Shown here: piece by piece, positions 8,950 to 17,383 of the stretch
Position numbering within the stretch: the stretch's first letter is position 1
Layout of the letters: each line of letters opens with the position of its first letter
NCBI GenBank assembly: GCA_036940085.1
Contig: JALLBK010000243.1
Coordinates: forward strand, 1-21,525
From: Discostella pseudostelligera
Lineage: Eukaryota > Bacillariophyta > Thalassiosirophyceae > Thalassiosirales > Thalassiosiraceae
DNA length: 21,525 nt
Reading direction: 5' to 3'
Notes under the pieces: model-generated
The model's database searches: none
What the model was told of the DNA's origin: nothing
Seen by the model: only the letters and a program-made list of their open reading frames with translations
Made by a program: the position numbers and the translations under genes

Positions 8950-11900
8950 ATGATGTCCGTCGAATATTTTAGCCAGCAAGGAGCAGTAGCAGCCATCCAT
9001 CACCTTCTCAGCTGTGCTCAATATTGCATCATCCAAAAATGCATCGTTATCATCCTCTGGATGCTTCTTGCTTCCAAGTTCCTCATTTGGATGGGGAATG
9101 CCTATCTCTCTAGATTGTTGTTGGAGAGCGATAATTTGGGCCAACATCAGGAGGGGATGGATGGTGTTAAAATTGGCGGTGGCCTTAGAGACGCAGCGGG
9201 AGGAGGACGTGGTGCACATCAGCATCAGCTTGCTAACAGAAAAAAATCAAATGCCAAGTTGTTTCACAGTGTTTCGGGTGGAAGTGGCGGCGGTGGTGGC
9301 GGCAGATCCACACGGCAACATTCCCATCTCTACGGTTCCAAAACAATTCTCTACTTGATGCTCATTGGCTCTGCAATGTATTACAGATTTGCTTGCCGAG
9401 AAAAAGCAATACCAACCCCCGTCCATCTTCTCTTTGATTTATTCGCTCGTGTCTACATCAAAAAAGTTGTTCGGGTCGGCGCTTTGATAATGATTTCCTT
9501 CAAGTTCATTACGTGGATTTTGAATGCCTATCTCATGGTTTTGTTTTCGGGGAGCGGCAATATCATGTGCAGTAGCGACAACATGTGCCATTCGGGGACC
9601 GGAGACGGTGTAGATGCTTCATTAAATAGGAGACTTCCTAATGATGAGAAAGAGGACATTGTGGTTGAAGATGTGACAAGTGATTCAGATGATGATGATT
9701 GGATCAGTGTTGGTGGCGGTGGCGATGGCGTAGGAGTTTCATTCAAGATAGGAAAGCCTGATGATTGGAAGGAGGATATCGAGATTGAAGACGTGACAAG
9801 CGATTCAGATGATGACGAAGATTATAGTGGCGGTGGCAGCGGCAGCGGCAGTGGTGGTGGGCATGTTAATCAAAATGAGGTAAAACAACCAACCAGCAGC
9901 GGCAGCATGGGACAATCGGAGATTGATGGCACTGGTTATTGCGGAAGCGGAGGAGGAAGTGATGCAGATCTTCCATCAAATGGACATCATGTAACTAAGA
10001 TGTCTGGTGACAAGGTCGGGGAGGAGGACGATGAGGACAGTATCCAGCGCAAACGTGTCGCCGAACTCCGCGACGAGGGACGTACATTCTACATCATCGG
10101 AGCCTATCGTGACAGCGTGATGTGTTACACCGAGGCTGTACGCTTGCAAACTACCCACTTTCATTATTTGAAGAATGATGCAATCTTGGCGGCATTGTAC
10201 GGAAATCGCTCCGCGGCATTGTTGATGACGGGTGCTTACGAGGCTGCATCTGCGGATTGTGAACGTGCATTGGCATGTATTGACTCGAATTCATCCATCG
10301 CGTACGAAAGCCTGGAGAGTGGCCCAGCATTTCGGAGTAAGATTATATGTCGAAAGGCACGAGGGTTGTTGAAGGTGGGAAACGTTTGTGATGCTGAGAA
10401 GGAATTCAACAATAGCATCCAGAGCGCGAGGGGAGCGCTGGCTCTGATTGGACATCAATCTCGGTCTGGAACCGGTGGAACTACCTCGTCAAGTGACGGA
10501 ACCGATGGGGCAAAAGAAACATTTGACATAGAAAAGATATTGAATCAGAGTATAAAAGATGCGACGCTAGGTTTATTGGATGCAAGGGAATATAGAGATG
10601 CTATCGAGTGCGCTAACGCTACGGAGAAGAACAAAGCTGCAATTCCTGCTGATGATCGGAAGAACAATCTCCAATTGCTCATGTCCCTCAACTCTGCACT
10701 CTCCGTTTCTCCCGGTAGCATTGAATTGCATGAGCGGAAAGTAAATACCTTGGCGACATTGAAACGGTGGGCTGAGCTTGGGAATCACTGTGAGAGTGTT
10801 GCGGCTGAAACTGTCAAATTGGATGGTCTTTTCACCGAGGATTTGGCCAGCTTGGATCCGTTCCCAGATGTGCCCCCTGCACAATCGCTGAAGCCAGACT
10901 TTTTTGAGAAGAATTCAGGTGATCTGTTGAGAAAACTTAGCCCAACTGCCGTATGCGAGGCAGTAATTCGAATGCCGAATGGAATATTGCGGCTGTATCT
11001 ACGGTCTTTGAGGTTAGAGGAACGTTTTACGGAGGCTGCTAAGGCTGGGGCAATTCTAGAGGCACACATGAGTGAAAGCAAGCACAGCGGAAATCGGGGG
11101 AATGTGTCCATTTCATGGCTTTTCAATGAGAGTGATAAGCTTCGTCGGACAATGTCATGGAAAGAGATGGGCGATATATCATTTCGCACTGGCGACTACG
11201 AGCGCGCCGGAGAGAAGTATGCACAGTGCCTATCAATTGACAACGACATGACATACAATCTTACCTCGCTTGTGAACGAGAATGCTGGGGGACGCCTACA
11301 CGCAGTATTACATTGCAACCGCGCAGCTTGTCTCATGTCACTCAAGAGATATCACGAGGCAGTGAAAGAGTGTACGGCGGCACTACGCATCCATGATCAT
11401 TACATGAAAGCCATGTTGCGTCGAGGGCGGTGCTTCGCAAGGATACGTCAATATGAGAAGGCGATTGCTGAATATGAACGGTATATTCAGTTAGTGATTG
11501 AGGCGCGTAAATCGCCCCAGCATGCATCCAACAGCTATGTAGCTTGTACGTTTGATCGACCAACAAATGTCACAGAAGGAGAGTATAACATGGTTAAACT
11601 GGAGTTGGTTGAAGTGAAGAAGTCTATGCGGAATGCTGATACTCAGGATGAACATATCTCAGATCTCCGCGATGAGGGACGTGCCTCTTTCCTCGAAGGG
11701 GCGTACCTTGACAGTGTGCTGAGTTACACTGAGGCAATACGATTGCGTACCGCCCCCCCTTTTCAGGATCCGACTAATGATGAAATATTAGCGGCATTGT
11801 ATGGTAATCGCGCAGCGGCATTGTTAATGGCGGGTGCGTATGAAGGTGCATCAGCGGATTGCGAACGTGCATCATTGTGTATTGATCCCTCCAACGCCAA

Positions 11901-13632
11901 TGATTACATAGAGAGCGGCCCAGCGTTTCAGATTAAGATCTTATGCCGAATGGCTCAAGCATTGCTGAAGGCGGGGAGCGTTTGTGATGCCGAGAAGGCA
12001 TTCAATGATAGTATTCAGAGCGCCAGGGAGGCACTTGTCATGCTTAGACAACAATCGCAGTCCGTCGGAGTGGAAGTGAAGCGTGGCGTGGAAAAGATAT
12101 TGAATCAGAGTATAACCGATGCAACAACTGGATTATCGGATGTTCAAAAATACAGAGATGCTATCAAAAATGCGATAGAGTCGAGCGATGACCAATTGCT
12201 CGCGTCCCTAAACTCTGCGCTTTCTGTTTCTCCCGGTAGTATTGAATTGCATGAGCGGAAAGTCGGAGCATTGGCGTCGTTGAAACGATGGGCCGAACTG
12301 GGGAATCACTGTGAAAGATTAGCGGCAGTAAGCGTGAACTTGGATGGTCTTTTTATCGGTGATTTGGCCAGCTTAGATCCGTTTCCAGATGTACGACCTG
12401 CACAATCGTTGAAGCCCGATTTTTTCGAGAAGAATCAAGATGATTTGTTAGATCCGCCGAGTATGAGAAAGCTAAGTCCAAAGGCGGTATGCGAGGCAGT
12501 GATTCGAATGCCGAATGGGATACTGCCGACGTATCTACGGTCTTTGAGATTAGAGGAACGCATTACGGAGGCTGATAAAGCTGGGACAAGCTTGAAGATG
12601 CAACTGAATGAAAACAAACACAAGGGAAGTCGGGGCAATGTGAATATTACATGGCTTTCCACCGAAAGAGAAAAGCTTCAGCGGACAAAATCTTCGAAGG
12701 AGGCTGGGGATAGAATGTTCAGCGACGGCGACTACGAACGTGCCTTAGAAAAGTATGCACAGTGCCTATCAATTGATAACGGCACTGCGTACAGTAATTC
12801 CTTCGTTCGCGACAATACCGGGGGACGCCTACACGCGGTATTACATTGTAACCGTGCGGCTTGTCTCATGGCGCTGAAGAAATACCACGAGGCTGCGAAG
12901 GAGTGTACGGTGGCATTACGTATCCACACTCATTACATGAAAGCATTGTTGCGTCGAGGTCGGAGTTTTGCCAAAATACTGAAGTATGAGAAGTCGATTG
13001 CTGATTATGAAAAGTACATTGAATTAGTGATTGAGGCGCGTAAATCGCCTCATCATGCAGCCAACTGCAATGCAGCATGCACGTTTGATCGACCGATCGA
13101 TGTTACCGATGCGATGTTTGATAAGGTGAAGCAGGAGTTGGTGGAAGTGAAGAAGGCTATGCGGAATGCTGCTGAAGAGCGCGATCAACATTCTAATTTC
13201 CATCAAAGTTTCCATTATCGTCAACGGCAACGGCAACAGCAGCAACGTCGACATCATTATCAACAACGACATCAAAATCACTATCAACAGCAACAACAAC
13301 AACAAAATCACTATCAAAATCACTATCGACGACAGCATCACTATCAACAACAATATCACTATCAATATAACTATCAAGAAGAAGAGGAACAACAACAGGA
13401 ACAACCCAGTTCCACACCAACCGAGACTGTCGACCATTATCAGGTGTTGGAATTGTTACCCACGGCAACAGCTGCCGAGATTAAGAAGGCCTATCATAAA
13501 ATGGCATTGAAATACCACCCCGATAAGAATCCCGCCGAGAATGCCGCGGAAATGTTCCGGCGTGCCAAAGATGCGTATGATGTGCTTGGAAATGAACAAT
13601 CAAGGAGTGAGTATGACTCCCTTCGACGGTAG
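8950..13632 (+). CDS. TPR-DnaJ paralogue with duplicated TPR module and hydrophobic N-terminus
   Basis: This is an intronless 1560-aa frame. The first ATG is at 8950, and the frame is closed upstream by TGA at 8875. It is a paralogue of the preceding gene: both share AKLFHSVSGGS, acidic SDSDDDD motifs, TPR helices and the J domain. Hydrophobic stretches lie near residues 26-48, 132-145 and 176-199 and may be membrane segments; downstream Met codons (for example 9157) would remove the first. The TPR region occurs twice in tandem (about 372-850 and 905-1360), joined directly after VEVKKSMRNA. A Tyr/Gln/His-rich linker (about 1420-1480) precedes the J domain (from about 1495), with HPD at 1523-1525. 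The expected role is an Hsp70/Hsp90 adaptor, possibly anchored to a membrane. The TPR and J calls are firm; N-terminal topology is uncertain because the region is repeat-rich and an antisense frame also stays open there. Confidence 0.87.
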   Translation: MMSVEYFSQQGAVAAIHHLLSCAQYCIIQKCIVIILWMLLASKFLIWMGNAYLSRLLLESDNLGQHQEGMDGVKIGGGLRDAAGGGRGAHQHQLANRKKSNAKLFHSVSGGSGGGGGGRSTRQHSHLYGSKTILYLMLIGSAMYYRFACREKAIPTPVHLLFDLFARVYIKKVVRVGALIMISFKFITWILNAYLMVLFSGSGNIMCSSDNMCHSGTGDGVDASLNRRLPNDEKEDIVVEDVTSDSDDDDWISVGGGGDGVGVSFKIGKPDDWKEDIEIEDVTSDSDDDEDYSGGGSGSGSGGGHVNQNEVKQPTSSGSMGQSEIDGTGYCGSGGGSDADLPSNGHHVTKMSGDKVGEEDDEDSIQRKRVAELRDEGRTFYIIGAYRDSVMCYTEAVRLQTTHFHYLKNDAILAALYGNRSAALLMTGAYEAASADCERALACIDSNSSIAYESLESGPAFRSKIICRKARGLLKVGNVCDAEKEFNNSIQSARGALALIGHQSRSGTGGTTSSSDGTDGAKETFDIEKILNQSIKDATLGLLDAREYRDAIECANATEKNKAAIPADDRKNNLQLLMSLNSALSVSPGSIELHERKVNTLATLKRWAELGNHCESVAAETVKLDGLFTEDLASLDPFPDVPPAQSLKPDFFEKNSGDLLRKLSPTAVCEAVIRMPNGILRLYLRSLRLEERFTEAAKAGAILEAHMSESKHSGNRGNVSISWLFNESDKLRRTMSWKEMGDISFRTGDYERAGEKYAQCLSIDNDMTYNLTSLVNENAGGRLHAVLHCNRAACLMSLKRYHEAVKECTAALRIHDHYMKAMLRRGRCFARIRQYEKAIAEYERYIQLVIEARKSPQHASNSYVACTFDRPTNVTEGEYNMVKLELVEVKKSMRNADTQDEHISDLRDEGRASFLEGAYLDSVLSYTEAIRLRTAPPFQDPTNDEILAALYGNRAAALLMAGAYEGASADCERASLCIDPSNANDYIESGPAFQIKILCRMAQALLKAGSVCDAEKAFNDSIQSAREALVMLRQQSQSVGVEVKRGVEKILNQSITDATTGLSDVQKYRDAIKNAIESSDDQLLASLNSALSVSPGSIELHERKVGALASLKRWAELGNHCERLAAVSVNLDGLFIGDLASLDPFPDVRPAQSLKPDFFEKNQDDLLDPPSMRKLSPKAVCEAVIRMPNGILPTYLRSLRLEERITEADKAGTSLKMQLNENKHKGSRGNVNITWLSTEREKLQRTKSSKEAGDRMFSDGDYERALEKYAQCLSIDNGTAYSNSFVRDNTGGRLHAVLHCNRAACLMALKKYHEAAKECTVALRIHTHYMKALLRRGRSFAKILKYEKSIADYEKYIELVIEARKSPHHAANCNAACTFDRPIDVTDAMFDKVKQELVEVKKAMRNAAEERDQHSNFHQSFHYRQRQRQQQQRRHHYQQRHQNHYQQQQQQQNHYQNHYRRQHHYQQQYHYQYNYQEEEEQQQEQPSSTPTETVDHYQVLELLPTATAAEIKKAYHKMALKYHPDKNPAENAAEMFRRAKDAYDVLGNEQSRSEYDSLRR
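9601..9840 (+). repeat. 120-bp in-frame tandem duplication (acidic Ser/Asp repeat)
   Basis: Units starting at 9601 and 9721 align with a period of exactly 120 bp (40 codons). Each encodes a stretch ending EDVTSDSDDD or close to it. Most differences in the last 38 nt are at third codon positions. The first neighbour gene has a single related segment near 5150-5190. Confidence 0.75.
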
Positions 13633-14357
13633 TATGTGGATTAGAGCCTACCTGAGCCGTCGATACACAGAGGTAGAAAGCAAGCACTAGATAGCGGAGC
13701 ATATTATCGTACGTAATCAATGGACCATAATGATAAATCAGCACTCCTTTATTTTGATTGCATCTCTTGAATAACCACTGGACGAAAGGTCGTCTTCTGT
13801 TGTCGGGCGGGAGAGGTGGTGGTGTGGTGTGTGGTGGTGAAAGTTCTTACACGTGGCAAGGGCGCGACTTGAAACGGCCGTCGCCGTCTGTCTGCAGTCT
13901 GGAGGGATTTGGCGGGAGGCGGAGATCGGCAAGACCATCCATAGCTCAATTATTTGTCATTTCCATTTCCCATTATTTCCAGAGGTTGGTGGAGGTTGGT
14001 GGTTGAAATCAAATCACATCGTTGGTATGGTGTAGAGTGCGGCGGCAGCGCAACTCCTCGCCGGTATGAGCACGACGATGATGGAGGTGTCGAGCAAGAA
14101 GAGAGTGTGATGGGTTCGGTGCGGAATCGTTTCCATAGCGGCACCGCCCGACCTTCCTCTTGAATATTAATTTGGTTTCAGTTGTTATTACTTTTATTGG
14201 TAATGTTCATGTCTCATGTCTCATGTGAATGTTTCTCTGATTGTATATCATCATTTTGCCAGGGAAAATAATAACAGCACGCTTCCATCTCTTTTCACTC
14301 TTCGCCTGATCACATATCAAAAATAATTCATCGATATTCATTATTCTTATTCAGATA
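13633..14357. promoter_or_regulatory. intergenic region upstream of YEATS/amidoligase/J gene
   Basis: This gap contains a CACGTG G-box (13850-13855) and an E2F-like ATTTGGCGGGAGG (13907-13919). There is also a short CATGTCT-type direct repeat near 14208-14226. A pyrimidine-rich TTATTCAG lies directly before the next start codon. Short open frames on both strands look like chance; no RNA gene was seen. Confidence 0.45.
14200..14354 (+). other. possible 5'-UTR intron
   Basis: A GTAATG donor at 14200 and a pyrimidine-rich TTATTCTTATTCAG acceptor ending at 14354 would define a 155-bp intron three bases before the start codon. The size matches the coding introns in the window. This is inference from splice signals only. 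Confidence 0.3.
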
Positions 14358-15967
14358 ATGTCTTCTGTCAAGTTTATCGTCGGGAATACCTACACTCAAC
14401 TACCCATTTCTCGCGCTGAATGGGACAAGACGGGCACCCATCGTAAGATTCATGATTGGACACTCTACGTTGACATTTTATCGACTTCCAGCAATGGCGC
14501 TGATCTGGTGAAAATGGTGGAATTCAATCTAGGTGCATCGTTCGAGCCTCCCAAGTTCATCTTCCATTGTCCAGTTAAGACATCTACCACCGCTGGTACT
14601 GGTGAAAGTCGGTGGAGATTTCAAACAAGACAATCCACCTATGGACAAAGTAATGCCGAAATTATCATTATTGGACGAGGAGGCACAAAAATACAACGAG
14701 AGTTCCGTGTTAGATGTTCCGAAGGCGGTACAGAGTGTGATGTTGACACATTTATTGAACACTACCCCTACCGGACATTGACGCTAGTACCCATGGCCAA
14801 TGTCGAGTTTGGTGTTGGATTGCAATCATCGCCCAATGTCTCTTATTCCATCTCGAACGATGCGTTGAATGAATTTATCAACATGATTAATGGTTATTCA
14901 TGCGGCCGTCCCCACGGCGGAACTTGGAAAGTCATGCGAAATGGTTCATCACGACGGGGGAAATCTTTGAACTAGTAAGCCCCTCCATTTTACGCGGCGA
15001 GACCGGTTTACGGGAAGTACAGCATGTCATGCTGGCATTGGGGAGCGTACCAATTTTGAAAGCCGACTCCTCCTTGGGAATTCATGTCCGCGTCAAAGTC
15101 GATGAGCTATCCCTTGCACAGCTCAAGAACGTCTGTCAGAATTTCATCAAGTATGAGTCTGCCATGGATTTATTTATGCATCCCTATCGTCTCGCCAATA
15201 AACATTGTCGATCAAATAAGCTTGCTGTGGCCAAAAATATCATTTCACATACCACTGATGCACAATACCTCCATGAAAAGATTGCAGCCTGTACCTCCGT
15301 GTTGGAATTGAGGAATCTAGTCAGTCCATCTGAGCACTACAAACTTCATTTGGAATACCTACTATATGAACATCAATCGACCTTCGTGTTTCGTCAGCAT
15401 CCATCGAGCTATCAACGTGACAAAGTTGCCAATTGGATTCGGTTCTGTGTTGCATTTGTTCACAATTCAGCCAAGTTTCGTCCACCCTCCTACCTCACCC
15501 GAACTGTCAGTGAAGGTGAATTGTTTGATATGATGATGATGTATGCGGTCAAGGATCGTTACCTACGTGATGTTTATAGAGGACAGATCCAGCAACAACG
15601 TCTCCAGGAGCAACAGGAGCAGGCTCGTCAACGTGAAGAAGCGCGTCGACGTGAGCAAGCTCGTCAACAGCAGCAAAAACAACAAGAAGATGAACGTCAT
15701 CGCCAGCAGCAAGAGCAGCAGAAGCAGCAACATCGCCAGCAACAACACCAAGATCAGCAACAGCAGCAGATGCCCACCTCGACAGCAAACAATATCCAAG
15801 AACACTATCAGATATTAGGGATACTGCGCACGGCATCAGCCTCCGAAATTAAGAGGGCCTTTCATAAAATGGCATTGAAGTACCATCCCGATAAGAATTC
15901 CGCAGAGGATGCCGCGGAAATGTTCCGCCGTGTGAAGCTTGCGTACGAGGTGCTTGGGAGAGAATAA
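14358..15967 (+). CDS. YEATS-like / amidoligase-like / DnaJ fusion, one-base frameshift
   Basis: Two overlapping frames (14358-14975 and about 14900-15967) are one gene split at a G5 run (14956-14960). One extra G would give 536 aa. The N-terminal part resembles a YEATS fold (about 25-120): H32-D-W34 in HDWTLYV, then VEFNLGASFEPPKF and TYGQSNAEIII. From about 145 to 400 it follows the Amidoligase_2 family: FGVGLQ, TWKVMRNGS, ELVSPSILRGETGL, GIHVRV, FRQHP and NWIRF. A long Gln/Arg/Glu-rich helix (about 405-475) leads to a J domain from 482 with HPD at 510-512. The protein ends 24 residues later, so the last J helix is missing. Amidoligases form amide bonds with ATP; here several expected acidic and His residues are replaced. 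The J part is certain, amidoligase homology likely, YEATS probable. The frame break may be a sequence error or a real lesion. Confidence 0.75.
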
Positions 15968-16303
15968 GGACTCAGATCGACAGTCGTCAGTTTGCTGATT
16001 GATGGTTCGATTGACTAATAACTGCATATGTAGCGGCAGAATAGGTGGACGCCGTTCTTCCCTCGTTAAACGATGTGAAAGTGGTGTGGTTGTATGCAAT
16101 ACTGGTACAAATTATTCTTTTTATGTGTGGCATTCATTACAATCGAAATCTCAATAACTTGTATTAGTTGAAAATTTGCACAAGAATGGTCACGTGTAGA
16201 AACCACCCTACTACTTTGAGTCCAAAACTGGTTGCAATGTCCCACCACCGCCACCACTACCAATCACACTCTCACTTCCCACCTCCTTCCTCTTTCCTGT
16301 CCA
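15968..16303. other. convergent 3' intergenic region
   Basis: This gap lies between the stop of the J-domain fusion gene (plus) and the stop of APRT (minus). It presumably holds both 3' UTRs. I see no RNA gene or repeat; short frames here are shadows or chance. Confidence 0.5.
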
Positions 16304-17182
16304 TCAATGCTCCTCCCCATCATCGACATATCCATCCGGCAACGATGCCTCCACCTGCAACACATCTTCACTAACCAATCCCCAAATTTTCACATGTCCA
16401 ATATCCTTCTTTTGAAACAATTCACTGCGACTTGGCAATCCCGACTCCTTCGTTGGATCAATGAACATTTTCAATTCCACAACGCATGCACATTCGACGA
16501 CGGTACCACCTAGCAAATGGACTAATTCAATTGCCGAACTTAATGTACCACCCGTGGCAACTAAATCATCAACAATTAATACCCGATCGCCATTTTTGAT
16601 TTTATCGCGTTGTACTGTCAACCCCGATCGATTGCCATACTCCGTATCATATCCACTGGAGCTAATCGAATTGGGCATTTTGCCCTTCTTTCTCATCATG
16701 ATGAAAGGTTTCTTTAGTGCCAGTGCCAATGGTGGACCAAGGATAAATCCCCGTGCGTCTAACCCAGCAATCACATCAATATTTTGATGTTGATACCGCG
16801 ATGCGAATATATCGATAATGCGTGCAAATATGGTGGGTTCGGAGAGGAAGCCACCAATGTCGTAAAAGCGGGGTATACCCTTGAAGGGGAAGTAGGGGAG
16901 ATATTGAGCTATGAGACGAGCCTCTGGTCCGTCTTGTTCGTAGGGTGCGATGTTCGTGGTTGTTGCTGCGGTATCATCACCGGTGTTGGCGTTGGTGGAG
17001 GACATGATAATGTTGTTGTCGCTGCAAACTTGGGATGTGCTAGCAGAGGCAAAGGATACGGAGTTTCGTCCGACAGCTGGCCAACTAAGGAAGACGAAGA
17101 ATGATACAATGAAGTGAAGCGAAGGACGACGACGATGATGACGATTGTTCTGTCGCTGTCGGTAAATATGGGAGACTGCCAT
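16304..17182 (-). CDS. APT1: adenine phosphoribosyltransferase with N-terminal extension
   Basis: APRT converts adenine plus PRPP to AMP and pyrophosphate in purine salvage. The 292-aa frame has the PRPP-binding motif VLIVDDLVATGGT at 201-213. The typical APRT strand-loop FPFKGIPRFYDIGGFL is at 98-113, and VIAGLDARGFILG is at 137-149. The C-terminal half (TVVECACVVELK) also fits. Standard APRTs have about 180 residues. Here the first about 80 residues are extra: a basic start (RHHRRRPS) followed by a hydrophobic core (LHFIVSFFVFLSWPAVG, 22-38), which reads as a signal peptide. No clean ASAFAP plastid motif follows, though VSFASA is nearby. An internal ATG at 17005 (Met60) would yield a cytosolic 233-aa form. 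The gene is intronless and divergent from the UEV gene. The gene symbol is generic. Confidence 0.92.
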   Translation of the reverse strand: MAVSHIYRQRQNNRHHRRRPSLHFIVSFFVFLSWPAVGRNSVSFASASTSQVCSDNNIIMSSTNANTGDDTAATTTNIAPYEQDGPEARLIAQYLPYFPFKGIPRFYDIGGFLSEPTIFARIIDIFASRYQHQNIDVIAGLDARGFILGPPLALALKKPFIMMRKKGKMPNSISSSGYDTEYGNRSGLTVQRDKIKNGDRVLIVDDLVATGGTLSSAIELVHLLGGTVVECACVVELKMFIDPTKESGLPSRSELFQKKDIGHVKIWGLVSEDVLQVEASLPDGYVDDGEEH

Positions 17183-17353
17183 TCAATAACTCAACTGTAT
17201 CTATCCGAACCGAACGCAGACCGCAGACGAGGTTGGAAGCAGACGGTGGTGGCGTCAGAAGCATGCGAATAGAGAGGTGATGGGCGGGTAGTTCCCACTA
17301 AAACTGAAAGAATCAATCACATGATGTGTGAGTGTGAGTGCAGAGCGTGAGCG

Positions 17354-17361
17354 TGACGTCA
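17354..17361. promoter_or_regulatory. CRE-type bZIP site TGACGTCA
   Basis: A perfect 8-bp palindrome bound by CREB/ATF-type bZIP factors. In diatoms, TGACGT-containing elements are known to mediate CO2/cAMP responses of carbonic anhydrase promoters. Here it lies about 170 bp upstream of the APRT start and about 325 bp from the UEV start. Function is inferred from the motif alone. Confidence 0.4.
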
Positions 17362-17383
17362 GATGAACCAATCATGAGAAATC

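Noticed and set aside
8800..9225. Antisense 141-codon frame over the start of the second TPR-J gene
   Set aside because: It has a hydrophilic, protein-like composition, but the DNA repeat that keeps it open ends in a stop in its second copy. The sense strand carries AKLFHSVSGGS with only synonymous changes just downstream. I keep the sense frame but lower confidence in its first about 100 residues.
14942..14975. Programmed -1 frameshift or mini-intron in the fusion gene
   Set aside because: The G run is not in the phase needed for an X XXY YYZ heptamer. The only GT..AG pair here would give a 34-bp intron and delete conserved residues.
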